Origin: Apirhabdus apintestini
GTDB taxonomy: Bacteria > Pseudomonadota > Gammaproteobacteria > Enterobacterales > Enterobacteriaceae
Direction of reading: 5' to 3'
DNA: 64,000 nucleotides
Assembly: GCA_033977085.1 (NCBI GenBank)
Contig: CP138906.1
Location: forward strand, 310,001-374,000
Below, piece by piece: positions 53,880-64,000 of the stretch. Each line of letters starts with the position of its first letter. Position 1 is the stretch's first letter. The position numbers and the translations under genes are program-made. The notes under the pieces were generated by a model. It was not told the origin of the DNA. It worked only from the letters and a program-made list of their open reading frames with translations, and searched no databases.

Positions 53880-55697
53880 CTACTGTGTTTTCACAAAATG
53901 GGTCATTTGCTCCATCGCTTCACGCAGATAGAGATAATTGGGTTTCTCGCGCGTTTCACGATTATGGCTATCCATGTAGTGGCTGATTCCCACACCATTA
54001 ACCATATAGATGTTTTCAGGCGTGCGCAGCGCCCAGGAGCTGTAGTTTGAAAGCAGCAGCCAATTCCGCTGCGGCATATTGCTAAATAAATCGTATCCCG
54101 TGGAGTAATCGCGGGCGTTATTAGCAACATTGAGATAATGCTTCATTAGCGTTGGCAGTACATCTTCATGGCTGGTGATTTTATCCACATTATCTGCCAG
54201 CAGCGGTGCGTCTTTTGCGCCAATAATAATAAAAGGTACTTTTGTTTGTGCGTCGGTAAAGTTGCCATTGTGGCCCCAAAAGCCGAGGCGATTATCGTTC
54301 ATCTCTTGTGCATGATCGCCGGTGATGACGATAAGCGTGTTTTCAAGGTTATTAGACGCTTGCAGTGTGTCATAGACGTTTTGTAAAACGCGATCGATAA
54401 AGTAAATGCTTTGTTTATAGCGATTAAACATCGGCGTGGGATCGGTATTATTTTTCAACGTCATATAGTTGATATCTCCCACGGGCTTAAACTTAACCTC
54501 GAAATCGGGTGGGAAATCATAGGCGTGAGCCGAATCGTAAAACAAAAATGAGAAGCTAGGGCGGCTAACGTCCCGCTGTTTATACCATTGGATCCAGTCT
54601 TTGGTCAGGTTAGCGTCGCGTTCTGGTGCTGACGCGCCTTCACTTTTAATTCTCAGATCTTTTACGGTAGCGAATACTGTGCGATCGAATTCCGGAAACG
54701 TGATTTTTGCAGAGGAGAATATACCAATATTGTAATCTTCTTTCTGCATAGTAGTGATAAGCGGAGAAGGCAGTGAGTTATTCAGAAATGATTCCCAGTA
54801 TGTGCCAGGAATCCCGTAAAACAACCCAAAAATCCCGGTGCGGGTTGCATTGCCTGTGGAATAATGCTGGTGAAAAGCCACACCGCTATGCTGTTTTACA
54901 AAGCGCCAGGTATTAGGGGATACCTCTTCATTAAAAGTATCATAGCGCCATGAGTCGATAACTAAAAAGAGAATATCGTAGGGTTTCTTATTTGATTGCG
55001 TAATTTCCAGCTCTTTTAGCGGATAAGTGACATGGCTTTTCTTCGCACTGTTCGCATAAATATTTCTTTTTTGCCCATCTTTATCAAAGAACCCCATAAT
55101 TTTCTTTGAAGTGAGTGGATAGTACATTGGCAAATACTCTTTAACCACCATGATAGGGGAATATGAGTAATAAAATGCCACCATATAGCCAATATTATTA
55201 ACCAGTATCGTAAAAACGAAAAATAAACTGGCATACCAAAGTCCGCTTGACGCTTTTTCCCGGTGCTGCGACAGTTTTCTTATTAGGTTAATAATAAGGT
55301 ATTCTAAGGCAAAAACTATCAGCGCCGTCAAGGCCATAATGGCGCAGGTCGCCCAGGAGAAATCGACGACCTGGCCAAAAAGTACCATGGACAGAACGGA
55401 TTCATTAATATGGAAGCGGTACTGCTCAAAGACGAGTATATCTACATATAGCGCTATCTGTGCGCAGCTGAAGATCAATGCGAGTAGTATGTTTCTGGTT
55501 TTTTCCCGTAGCAGCAGCAGCGGGAGACAGAGAAGAAAAAGTAGCAAATATATTAAGAAAAAGTTACCTAATATCGCAAAGAAAGAGAAAAAGGCGCCGG
55601 GAGGAGTAATGGCCGTTCCGGGAACGATAAAGAATTTCACAGATATAATGGCCGAAAATAGTATGTTTATAAACGAAAATAAAAGAAATCTACGCAT
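53880..55697 (-). CDS. YejM/PbgA-like membrane sulfatase-fold protein
   Basis: 605 residues, intact. Five N-terminal membrane helices (about residues 3-22, 36-62, 68-90, 113-140, 155-175; DUF3413-like) then a periplasmic alkaline-phosphatase/sulfatase fold. The layout and the STGNATRTGIFGLFYG block resemble YejM (PbgA/LapC), the cardiolipin/LPS-sensing protein. At the nucleophile site (GNT in YejM and LtaS) there is Ala284. Metal-type residues D248 and D461-H462 remain. Enzymatic activity therefore doubtful, function unknown. AT-rich and inside the ytfP-ppa insert. Confidence 0.85.
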   Translation of the reverse strand: MRRFLLFSFINILFSAIISVKFFIVPGTAITPPGAFFSFFAILGNFFLIYLLLFLLCLPLLLLREKTRNILLALIFSCAQIALYVDILVFEQYRFHINESVLSMVLFGQVVDFSWATCAIMALTALIVFALEYLIINLIRKLSQHREKASSGLWYASLFFVFTILVNNIGYMVAFYYSYSPIMVVKEYLPMYYPLTSKKIMGFFDKDGQKRNIYANSAKKSHVTYPLKELEITQSNKKPYDILFLVIDSWRYDTFNEEVSPNTWRFVKQHSGVAFHQHYSTGNATRTGIFGLFYGIPGTYWESFLNNSLPSPLITTMQKEDYNIGIFSSAKITFPEFDRTVFATVKDLRIKSEGASAPERDANLTKDWIQWYKQRDVSRPSFSFLFYDSAHAYDFPPDFEVKFKPVGDINYMTLKNNTDPTPMFNRYKQSIYFIDRVLQNVYDTLQASNNLENTLIVITGDHAQEMNDNRLGFWGHNGNFTDAQTKVPFIIIGAKDAPLLADNVDKITSHEDVLPTLMKHYLNVANNARDYSTGYDLFSNMPQRNWLLLSNYSSWALRTPENIYMVNGVGISHYMDSHNRETREKPNYLYLREAMEQMTHFVKTQ

Positions 55698-56525
55698 TAT
55701 GTTACCAGTTTACTTGTTACAATTGTTTATGATTGATTATTATGATTTAACGCTGCATGCGTTCTTATAGCAGAATAAAGAGTTCTTGTAGTATAAAGGG
55801 ATAAGGTTAGCGACACTAGCTGTTTTATTTATTATAATAATTGGATGAAGTTTTGTTTATATTTCCAGGAAAGGAATTATTTGCTGATAAAACATCATTC
55901 ACAGAAATAATATAACGCTGTCTTGGCTGAGAAATGACGTTTTATTTCTTTATTTAAAGTTGGAGACGTAATAAATTTGAGAATCCTCATATTTTGTCGT
56001 TTATTCTAAAAGTTAGTCGCTTTCAGATAATTTATCGCCTAAGTTTACGATAAAGCTCTTTCCTTTGCGTGGCTTTATCACAGCGTTACCGGCACCGGCT
56101 GGATATGAGAAAAGACGTATTTGCTCGCTATCATTTGAAACGTATTGGCCTCGCGCCAGGTAAGGGCGGATGCTTTGCTGTGCCAATGCTGAAATGATTC
56201 AGTGATTTTCTTCAGCGGCGCGCAGCGCCAATACCAGAAATGCTGCAAATGAAAGATGGGTAGAGCCTAAAGATTAACACTGGGTTCGGTTTAGTCCGGG
56301 ATAAGTCTACCCGCTATTTGACGCCAGTGAGGTTTAACATCTTTACGCATTAGGTATACAACGTGGTTTCCGGCGTTTAATCCCGTTCTGGCAATAAAAC
56401 GGGGTTAAACGCCGATGATGATGCCGTGAAGGGGCGGGGATGCAGCCTGATGATAGGCTAATAAGCGCATGTAAAAACGCACCGCCGGTTTTGGCGGTGC
56501 GGTTAAATACATTGGCGGCGATGAT
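55698..56525. other. Spacer between YejM-like gene and ppa
   Basis: 828 bases. The first 340 are strongly AT-rich. A minus-strand frame ending near 56078 reads HWHSKASALTWREANTF and then FSHIQPVPVTL before a stop. It looks protein-like but has no start or known family, so it may be a gene remnant. GGCGTTTAA (56373-56381) with TTAAACGCC (56406-56414) forms a hairpin, possibly the ppa terminator. Confidence 0.4.
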
Positions 56526-57056
56526 TTATTTCTTTGCTGCGCGCTCAAAAGAAGCCACGATCTCAGCTTTTGCGGCTTCTGCGTTATCCCAACCGTCTAC
56601 TTTCACCCATTTTCCTTTTTCCAAATCCTTGTAGTGTTCAAAGAAATGGGTAATTTGAGCTTTCAGCAATTCCGGTAGATCGTTCACATCTTTGATGTGA
56701 TCGTATTCTTTGCTCAGCTTGGTGTGCGGAACGGCGACCAGTTTGGCATCTTCACCGGATTCATCGGTCATTTTCAGCACGCCAACCGGGCGGCAGCGAA
56801 TAACGGCACCGGGCTGCAGCGGATAGGGCGTCGGGACCAGCACATCAACAGGATCGCCATCCAGAGAGAGCGTATGATTGATGTAGCCGTAATTGCACGG
56901 ATAGAACATGGCGCTGGACATAAAGCGATCCACAAACAGCGCGCCGCTTTCTTTATCAACTTCATATTTGATAGGGTCAGCGTTCGCCGGGATTTCAATA
57001 ACAACGTAGATATCTTCCGGCAGATCTTTACCCGCAGGAACGTTAAGTAAGCTCAT
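56526..57056 (-). CDS. ppa: Inorganic pyrophosphatase
   Basis: Cytoplasmic Mg-dependent hexamer that hydrolyses pyrophosphate, essential. 176 residues from the ATG at 57056. Metal site motif DGDPVDVLV and the E-x7-K start region (IEIPANADPIKYEVDK) are intact. Same length as E. coli. Confidence 0.97.
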   Translation of the reverse strand: MSLLNVPAGKDLPEDIYVVIEIPANADPIKYEVDKESGALFVDRFMSSAMFYPCNYGYINHTLSLDGDPVDVLVPTPYPLQPGAVIRCRPVGVLKMTDESGEDAKLVAVPHTKLSKEYDHIKDVNDLPELLKAQITHFFEHYKDLEKGKWVKVDGWDNAEAAKAEIVASFERAAKK

Positions 57057-57301
57057 GTTTGTTTCCTTTAACTGTGTGGCAAACAAGTGCCGGACATTAT
57101 AGCCGGGAGTTGGGCGGAAAGTCTTCGCCTGATTTTACTCGCTCAGGGCTGAACAAATAGACCGTAAATGGCGCTAGATGGGGTAAAGCAGAGCACGCTT
57201 TGAGTAAGCGCCTGTGCGGGGGCTTATTGGCCGGCTAAACGGCCCCGGCGCCTGAAACCAGGAAAACAGCGCCGGGCAAACGCGAAGCATCGCGGTTTTG
57301 G

Positions 57302-58300
57302 TTAGTTATCCGGGTTTTCGCGGATAAAACGTTCAACGTCATCGACCATATGATCGGAGCCGACAAAGAATGAACGGCGCTGATGCAGGTTATCAGGAAT
57401 AATATCCAGAATGCGCTGGCTCCCGTCGCTGGCTTTGCCGCCCGCCTGCTCCGCTAAAAAGGCCATCGGATTGCATTCATAGAGTAAACGCAGCTTACCG
57501 TCCGGGTGGCTGGCGGTACGCGGATACAGATAGATACCGCCTTTGAGCAAATTGCGATGAAAATCAGCGACCAGCGAACCAATATAGCGGGAAGTGTACG
57601 GGCGATCGGTTTGCGCATCCTCTTCCTGGCAATATTTAATGTATTTTTTCACGCCCATTGGGAATTTGATGTAATTCCCTTCATTGATTGAATACATTTT
57701 TCCCCGCGCCGGAAAGCGCATGCGCTCCTGGCTCAGGCAGAATACACCAAGAGAAGGATCGTAAGTAAAAGCGTGGACGCCGCAGCCGGTAGTATAAACC
57801 AGCATGGTTGATGAACCGTAAACCACATAGCCTGCCGCCACTTGTTTATTGCCCGGCTGCAGGAAATCTTCCATCGTCACCGGGGTGCCCACAGGCGTAA
57901 CGCGCCGATAAATAGAAAAAATAGTGCCGACCGAGACATTAACGTCAATGTTTGATGAACCGTCGAGCGGGTCCATCAGAACCACATATTTTGCGTGCTC
58001 GCAGCCTTCAAACACCACGATTTCATCTTCTTCTTCCGAGGCTATGCCGGCAACGATGTCGCGCGCTTTGAGGGCAGCTTTAAGTTTTTCGTTGGCGAAT
58101 AAATCGAGTTTTTGCTGCTCTTCACCCTGGACGTTTTCCGTGCCGCTGGCACCCAGAATGTCAACCAGACCGGCTTTATTAATATCGCGATGGATAATCT
58201 TCGCGCCAAGCTTAATGGCTGAAATCAGCGCGGTCAGTTCCCCGGTAGCCTGGGAAAATTCATGCTGCTTTTCGACAATAAATTCACCTAACGTCTTCAT
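57302..58300 (-). CDS. fbp: Fructose-1,6-bisphosphatase class I
   Basis: Key gluconeogenic phosphatase. 332 residues, intact, the E. coli length. Metal motif MDPLDGSSNIDVNVSVG and active-site KLRLLYECNPMAFLAEQAGG. In E. coli the ytfQRT-yjfF galactofuranose transporter lies between ppa and fbp; here only 245 bases separate them. Confidence 0.97.
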   Translation of the reverse strand: MKTLGEFIVEKQHEFSQATGELTALISAIKLGAKIIHRDINKAGLVDILGASGTENVQGEEQQKLDLFANEKLKAALKARDIVAGIASEEEDEIVVFEGCEHAKYVVLMDPLDGSSNIDVNVSVGTIFSIYRRVTPVGTPVTMEDFLQPGNKQVAAGYVVYGSSTMLVYTTGCGVHAFTYDPSLGVFCLSQERMRFPARGKMYSINEGNYIKFPMGVKKYIKYCQEEDAQTDRPYTSRYIGSLVADFHRNLLKGGIYLYPRTASHPDGKLRLLYECNPMAFLAEQAGGKASDGSQRILDIIPDNLHQRRSFFVGSDHMVDDVERFIRENPDN

Positions 58301-58473
58301 AAACCAGTCCCTGCCGTTACCTATTAAAAATAGTTACGGCAATATTAACAAACATTCAAAACGCCGCGCTCAGGTGAATCGCGCCAGCAAAATACAGAAA
58401 AAGATGAAAGGGTGTTACCTTGCCGGCGGACATATAGGTAGAATGAACGCCGGGATTTTAAAGGGTAGAAATT

Positions 58474-59843
58474 ATGCGCATTCATATTCTGGGGATCTGC
58501 GGCACCTTTATGGGCGGGCTGGCGATGTTGGCGCGTTCGTTAGGGCATGAAGTCACCGGTTCAGACGATAACGTCTATCCGCCGATGAGCACGCTGCTCA
58601 GCGAACAGGGTATCTCTCTTACAGAAGGCTACGATCCGGCTCAGCTCGATCCGCGCCCCGATTTAGTGATTATCGGCAATGCGATGACGCGCGGTAACCC
58701 CTGCGTTGAAGCGGTGCTGGAAGATAATATTCCGTATATGTCAGGTCCGCAGTGGCTGCACGATTTTGTACTGCGCGATCGCTGGGTACTGGCCGTGGCG
58801 GGAACGCATGGGAAAACCACCACTGCGTGGATGCTGGCCTGGATTCTCGAACGCTGTGGCTATCAGCCGGGCTTTGTTATCGGCGGCGTGCCTGGCAATT
58901 TCGACGTATCTGCGCGCCTGGGTGACAGCAATTTCTTCGTGATTGAGGCGGATGAATATGACTGTGCGTTCTTCGATAAACGCTCTAAGTTTGTACACTA
59001 TTGCCCGCGTACGCTCGTCCTGAATAATCTTGAATTCGATCATGCGGATATTTTTGACGATCTCAAAGCCATCCAGAAACAGTTCCATCATTTAGTGCGC
59101 ATCGTGCCTGGTAAAGGGCGCATTATCTCCCCGGAACATGACATTAACCTGAAGCAGGTTCTGAGCATGGGCTGCTGGAGCGAACAGGAACTGACCGGTG
59201 AGCACGGGCGCTGGCAGGCGAAAAACTGACGCCGGATGCCGCCCGCTGGGAAATTTATCTCGACGATCAGCGCGTGGGCGAAGTGAACTGGAACCTGGTG
59301 GGCGAGCATAATATGCATAATGGCCTGATGGCTATCGCCGCCGCGCGCCACGTTGGCGTGTTGCCTGCGGATGCGGCGCAGGCGTTGGATTCCTTTATTA
59401 ACGCCCGTCGGCGTCTGGAACCACGCGGTGAAGTTTCTGGCGTTAGCGTGTACGACGATTTTGCGCATCATCCTACGGCGATTCTGTCTACGCTAGCGGC
59501 TTTGCGCGGCAAAGTTGGCGGGACCGCGCGCATTCTGGCGGTACTGGAGCCTCGTTCTAACACCATGAAAATGGGGATCAGCAAAGAGGATCTGGCGCCG
59601 GCGCTGGGGCGAGCCGATGAGGTGTTTCTGTTCCAACCGCCGCATATCTCCTGGCAGGTATCAGAGGTAGCGGACGCCTGCGTACAGCCGGCGCACTGGA
59701 GCGCTGACGTTGATGCGCTGGTGGAGATGGTGATGAAAACCGCGCAGCCGGGGGATTATATCCTGGTGATGAGCAATGGCGGCTTTGGGGGCATCCACCA
59801 AAAACTGCTGGACGCGCTGGCGGCAAGAAAATCTCAGGCATAA
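58474..59843 (+). CDS. mpl: UDP-MurNAc:L-alanyl-gamma-D-glutamyl-meso-diaminopimelate ligase Mpl (one frameshift)
   Basis: Recycles the murein tripeptide onto UDP-MurNAc. Mur-ligase fold: N-terminal Rossmann (HILGICGTFMGGLA), ATP loop GTHGKTTT near residue 112, C-terminal domain with DDFAHHPTA. An A is missing near 59226 (A5 for A6), which as written stops the frame after 251 residues. Repaired length 456 residues (E. coli 457). Divergent from fbp, as in E. coli. Confidence 0.95.
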
Positions 59844-60165
59844 AACTGTTATTAGGCCGGCGCGGTGCTCCGGCCAATATTTGCTGCCTGCTAAAAACCA
59901 TATCTTCCGGAGGCGGCCATTATGGGCTTTCACCCCGCCTGACTGTCTTTAAATTTGCATTCCATAAACTGGCGGCGGGTTTGTCGCGGCGCGTATCGGT
60001 AGCGGCTATTCTTCACCGCTTTTGCCGGGCGGAGTCGGCGGAATAGGGCGGCATTGCCGCTATTTTTCGTGTAATTGAATCTGGATAAACTGGCCACAAC
60101 GCGCTATGGCGCGGGGCAGAAAAGGAAACGCCCCGGAATATTCAGGGCGCTCAGGCTAACTCAAT
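59844..60165. other. Spacer mpl to yjgA with several hairpins
   Basis: 322 bases, no gene. Hairpins: GGCCGG/CCGGCC (59855-59875, after mpl); GCGGCATTGCCGC (60048-60060) followed by TATTTTT, a likely plus-strand terminator; and CGCCC/GGGCG around GAATATTC near 60130-60151 facing yjgA. Confidence 0.55.
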
Positions 60166-60713
60166 TTACTGGGCTTCGGCCAGTTCGCGCAGATACTGGA
60201 AAATCTGCCGCGCGGATTTCGGCGGCTTATTGCCTGCCTGCTCTTTTTAGCGTTGCGGATCAGCGCGCGTAGCTGCTGCCTGTCCGCATTTGGCCACAGT
60301 GTAAGCACCTCTGGCATCGCATCATCGCCCTGCTCAATAAGCCTGTCGCGCAGTGCTTCCAACTTATGAAACAGAGAAACCTGCTGATTGTGGCGATTTT
60401 TAAGTTTATCCAGCGCCTGGCGCAGCGGATCGACATCGCGGCTACGCAGCATTTTTCCGATAAGCTGCAACTGGCGCCGGCGTCCCTCTTTCTTTATTCG
60501 CTGCGCCAGCTCGACGGCATCGCGCAGTTCTTCATCCAGCGGAATTTTATCCAGCGCGTTTTTACCCAGCGCAACCAGCTCGGCGCCAAGGCGCTTTAGC
60601 TCTTCGGCGTCGCGCTTAATTTCACTTTTGCTGACCCAGATGATTTCATCATCATCGTCGGTAACATTCTCGGGCGTATCATCGAGCCAGTCTTCTTCAG
60701 GCTGCTTTATCAT
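60166..60713 (-). CDS. yjgA: YjgA/DarP, 50S ribosome assembly factor (3' frameshift)
   Basis: DUF615 protein associated with late 50S assembly. Acidic start (DDTPENVTDDDDEIIW), then helical SKSEIKRDAEELKRLG. An A is missing near 60250 (A5 for A6); with it the C-terminus reads NKPPKSARQIFQYL and ends AEAQ at 60166. Repaired length 182 residues (E. coli 183). Divergent from pmbA. Confidence 0.94.
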
Positions 60714-60881
60714 CTCAGGCTCCTCAAAAAAGAGGCTAATACTAGCAGTTCAGGCGCGCGCGGAGAAAGGATTCTCTGTTAGACTCACTCCAGGCTGCGT
60801 TCTTTTTCTTACCGTTGGGTGGTCCAGGCAGGCCGTATACGGCGCTGGCGTTTCATCCATACCAGACATTATGGCATCGCA

Positions 60882-62221
60882 ATGAAAGTAATGACACAAG
60901 TTGAACAACAGCGCAAAACGCTGGAACAGGCCGTCGCGACGGCGCTGGAGCTGGCAAAACGGCACACTGACGGTGCGGAGGTTGCGGTAACGCGCACCAC
61001 CGGTATTGGCGTTAGCACACGCAACGGCGACGTTGAAAACGTTGAATTTAATAGCGACGGCGCGCTGGGTATCACCGTCTATCAGCAGAACCGTAAAGGC
61101 AGCGCGTCTTCCACCGATCTCAGCCCGGAGGCGATTGCGCGTACCGTGCAGGCGGCAGTGGATATCGCCCGCTATACCTCTCCTGACCCGTGCGCCGGCG
61201 TGGCGGAGAAAGATCTGCTGGCCTTTGATGCACCCGATCTTTCACTGTTCCATCCGGCTGAAATCGATCCGGAGCAGGCGATAGAGCCGGCCGCGCGGGC
61301 GGAAATGGCGGCTTTAGGCGTAGATAAGCGCATTACCAATACCGAAGGCGGCAGTTTTAACAGCCACTACGGCATTAAGGTGTTTGGTAATAGCCACGGC
61401 ATGCTGCAGAGCTATTGCTCATCGCGTCACTCCTTATCAAGCTGCGTTATCGGCGAGCAGAACGGCAGCATGGAGCGGGATTACGCGTACACTATCTCCC
61501 GCGAACTGGATGCACTGCAAAGCCCGGAACAGGTCGGCGAAGAGTGTGCGCGGCGTACGCTGGCGCGCCTCGCGCCGCGCAAGCTGTCAACCATGAAAGC
61601 GCCGGTAATTTTTGCAGCAGAAGCGGCAACCGGGCTGTTCGGCCATCTGGTTGGTGCCATCAGCGGCGGTGCGGTATACCGGAAATCCACGTTTCTTCTT
61701 GATGCCTTGGGGCAGCAAATCCTGCCCTCGTGGCTCACTATCGAAGAGCATCCACATCTTTTAAAAGGGCTGGCCTCAACGCCATTTGACAGCGAAGGCG
61801 TTGCCACCGCGCGGCGTGATATTGTCAAAGACGGCATTCTTCAGCAGTGGCTGTTAACCAGCTACTCTGCGCGTAAGCTTGGGCTACAAAGCACCGGTCA
61901 TGCGGGCGGCATTCATAACTGGCGTATTGCCGGTCAGGGGCTGGACTTTGCCGGGATGCTGAAAAAATGGGGCGCGGGCTGGTGGTCACTGAACTGATGG
62001 GGCAGGGCGTCAGCGGTATCACCGGAGATTATTCACGCGGCGCTGCCGGGTTCTGGGTAGAAAACGGTGAAATCCAGTATCCGGTCAGCGAGATAACCAT
62101 TGCCGGCAACCTGAAAGAAATGTGGCGCGATATTGTTACCGTGGGCGACGATATTGAAACCCGCAGCAATATTCAGTGCGGTTCTGTGCTGCTGCCTGAA
62201 ATGAAAATTGCTGGTCAATAA
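60882..62221 (+). CDS. pmbA: PmbA/TldE, metalloprotease subunit (3' frameshift)
   Basis: TldE half of the TldD/TldE protease that matures microcins and degrades CcdA. 446 residues when repaired (E. coli 450 from an upstream start). HAGGIHNW and ELMGQGVSGITGDYSRGAAGFWV blocks are clear. One A is missing near 61967 (A6 for A7). TldE lacks the zinc-binding HExxxH of TldD, and none is seen. Confidence 0.95.
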
Positions 62222-62597
62222 CAGATTCCATTAGCGCGAGAACGCCGCGCCGCTTAAAAACGTCGTGCAACAAAGCCCGGCGTTTTTTATTGCACTACGT
62301 TCTGTGGGCATGGTCATCAACAGTTTTTGGCTCTGCCTGATTATTGTCCGGGGATTTAAAATTTATAGGCTGCAGGGACTTCTTTTCAGGGACGTTGGTT
62401 CGCCCCTGCGGGTGAAATTAAGGCCGCCTTCTATGAAGGCGAATATTTACTATTCTTCCTTAACCTCTTCCAGAAAAGACGATGATTGATTGCCAATAAA
62501 TAATGACGTCCTGCTGATTGAGTCATCACATCAAACGGTCTTATTTCTGTATTAATGGCTTCAGATTAACGCTATTTTTTGTTTTTGCCCGGATGGG
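62222..62597. other. Spacer pmbA to second IS copy, no gene seen
   Basis: 376 bases. A weak hairpin (AACGTC...GGCGTT) with TTTTTT at 62281-62288 may end pmbA. cybC, the next gene in E. coli, is not found before the IS. Confidence 0.5.
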
Positions 62598-62665
62598 TGT
62601 CAACAACGGGTAAAAAGTGATCCACTTACCGTCACCACCAACGGTCTAATATTGATCCACCTTGC

Positions 62666-63444
62666 TTACTCAGGATTAGCTTCCGCTATAACCCCGGCCT
62701 TTCGTTTCTGCTTCAGTCGATAGCTCTCTCCTTTTATCTGGACTACGTGTGAGTGATGTAAGATCCGGTCCAGCATTGCCGATGTCAGGGCTGCATCACC
62801 CGCGAACGTCTGGTCCCACTGCCCGAACGGCAGGTTAGAGGTCAGGATCATCGCGCTCTTTTCGTAACGTTTGGCAATGACCTGGAAGAACAGCTTTGCC
62901 TCTTCCTGGCTGAACGGCAGATAGCCTATTTCGTCGATGATGAGCAGTTTGGGGGCCATGACACCGCGATTGAGTGTCGTTTTGTAACGCCCCTGACGCT
63001 GGGAAGTCGACAGCTGTAACAGCAGGTCCGCTGCTGTTGTGAAGCGAACCTTGATGCCCGCCCGTACTGCCTCGTAGCCCATGGCTATCGCCAGATGTGT
63101 TTTCCCCACGCCCGAGGGGCCCAGCAACACGATGTTTTCGTTACGTTCGATGAAGCTCAGGGAACGCAGCGACTGGATTTGCTTCTGAGGTGCGCCGGTG
63201 GCGAAGGTGAAGTCGTATTCCTCGAACGTCTTCACCGCCGGGAAGGCTGCCATCCGCGTGTACATCGCCTGTTTACGCTGATGCCGGGCCAGTTTCTCCT
63301 CATGTAGCAGGTGCTCCAGGAAGTCCATATAGCTCCATTCCTGATCCACTGCCTGTTGCGACAGTGCCGGCGCCGCGCCGATAAGGCTGTCCAGCTGGAG
63401 CTGTTCAGCAAGCACCATCAGCCGTTGATGTTGTAGTTCGACCA

Positions 63445-63448
<4 letters not shown>
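62666..63448 (-). CDS. istB: IstB helper ATPase of second IS, intact
   Basis: 260 residues, complete. Walker A LLGPSGVGKTHLA. It carries the T that the first copy lacks, so it is the reference version within this window. Overlaps istA at ATGA. Confidence 0.96.

Positions 63449-64000
<552 letters not shown>

Overview
The window is a chromosomal stretch of a gamma-proteobacterium of the family Enterobacteriaceae. Gene order and protein sequence follow the Escherichia/Salmonella psd-orn-purA-rplI-tamAB-fbp-pmbA region almost gene for gene. The proteins differ enough from E. coli (HflK, the MutL linker, the Psd tail) that this is a related genus or species, not E. coli K-12. I cannot name the species. 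Statements about E. coli gene order and protein lengths are from memory.

Layout. 1-997: unassigned DNA. 998-6635: minus-strand mscM, psd and rsgA. 6750-7810: orn and three tandem tRNA-Gly(GCC) genes. 8071-19924: queG, then divergent nnr-tsaE-amiB-mutL-miaA-hfq-hflX-hflK-hflC-yjeT. 20027-25418: purA, nsrR, rnr, rlmB. 25753-28712: an alpha/beta hydrolase, aidB and yjfN. 29159-31111: a complete IS100-like IS21-family element with a TTATG target duplication. 31212-33901: yjfP and the ribosomal operon rpsF-priB-rpsR-rplI. 34036-34374: a dense block of 7-bp and 8-bp tandem repeats. 34669-42698: ytfB, fklB, cycA, ytfE, cysQ, ytfJ, ytfK, ytfL. 43176-50866: an apyrase-like acid phosphatase, msrA, tamA, tamB, ytfP. 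50940-56525: an AT-rich accessory insert (small ORF, LysR regulator, MFS transporter, YejM-like membrane sulfatase). 56526-62221: ppa, fbp, mpl, yjgA, pmbA. From 62598: a second IS copy in opposite orientation, running off the end.

Most of the content is housekeeping. It covers envelope work (Psd lipid synthesis, MscM channel, AmiB, Mpl recycling, TamAB translocation), RNA and ribosome work (RsgA, Orn, RNase R, RlmB, TsaE, MiaA, QueG, Hfq, S6, S18, L9, DarP) and stress repair (MutL, MsrA, AidB, and NsrR with its target ytfE). The nitric-oxide sensor gene nsrR and a near-perfect NsrR operator at ytfE are both present.

The dominant oddity is about 55 one- or two-base insertions and deletions that break otherwise conserved genes, including essential ones (orn, psd tail). 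Correcting each one restores family-typical lengths, often exactly. No in-frame nonsense mutation was seen. I read this mainly as indel-prone sequencing or assembly, so coordinates here span the whole repaired gene and each break is noted. The most unusual real features are the multi-block repeat array after rplI, the GA-dipeptide hexamer repeat in the MutL linker, the chromosomal apyrase-like gene, and the AT-rich insert between ytfP and ppa.
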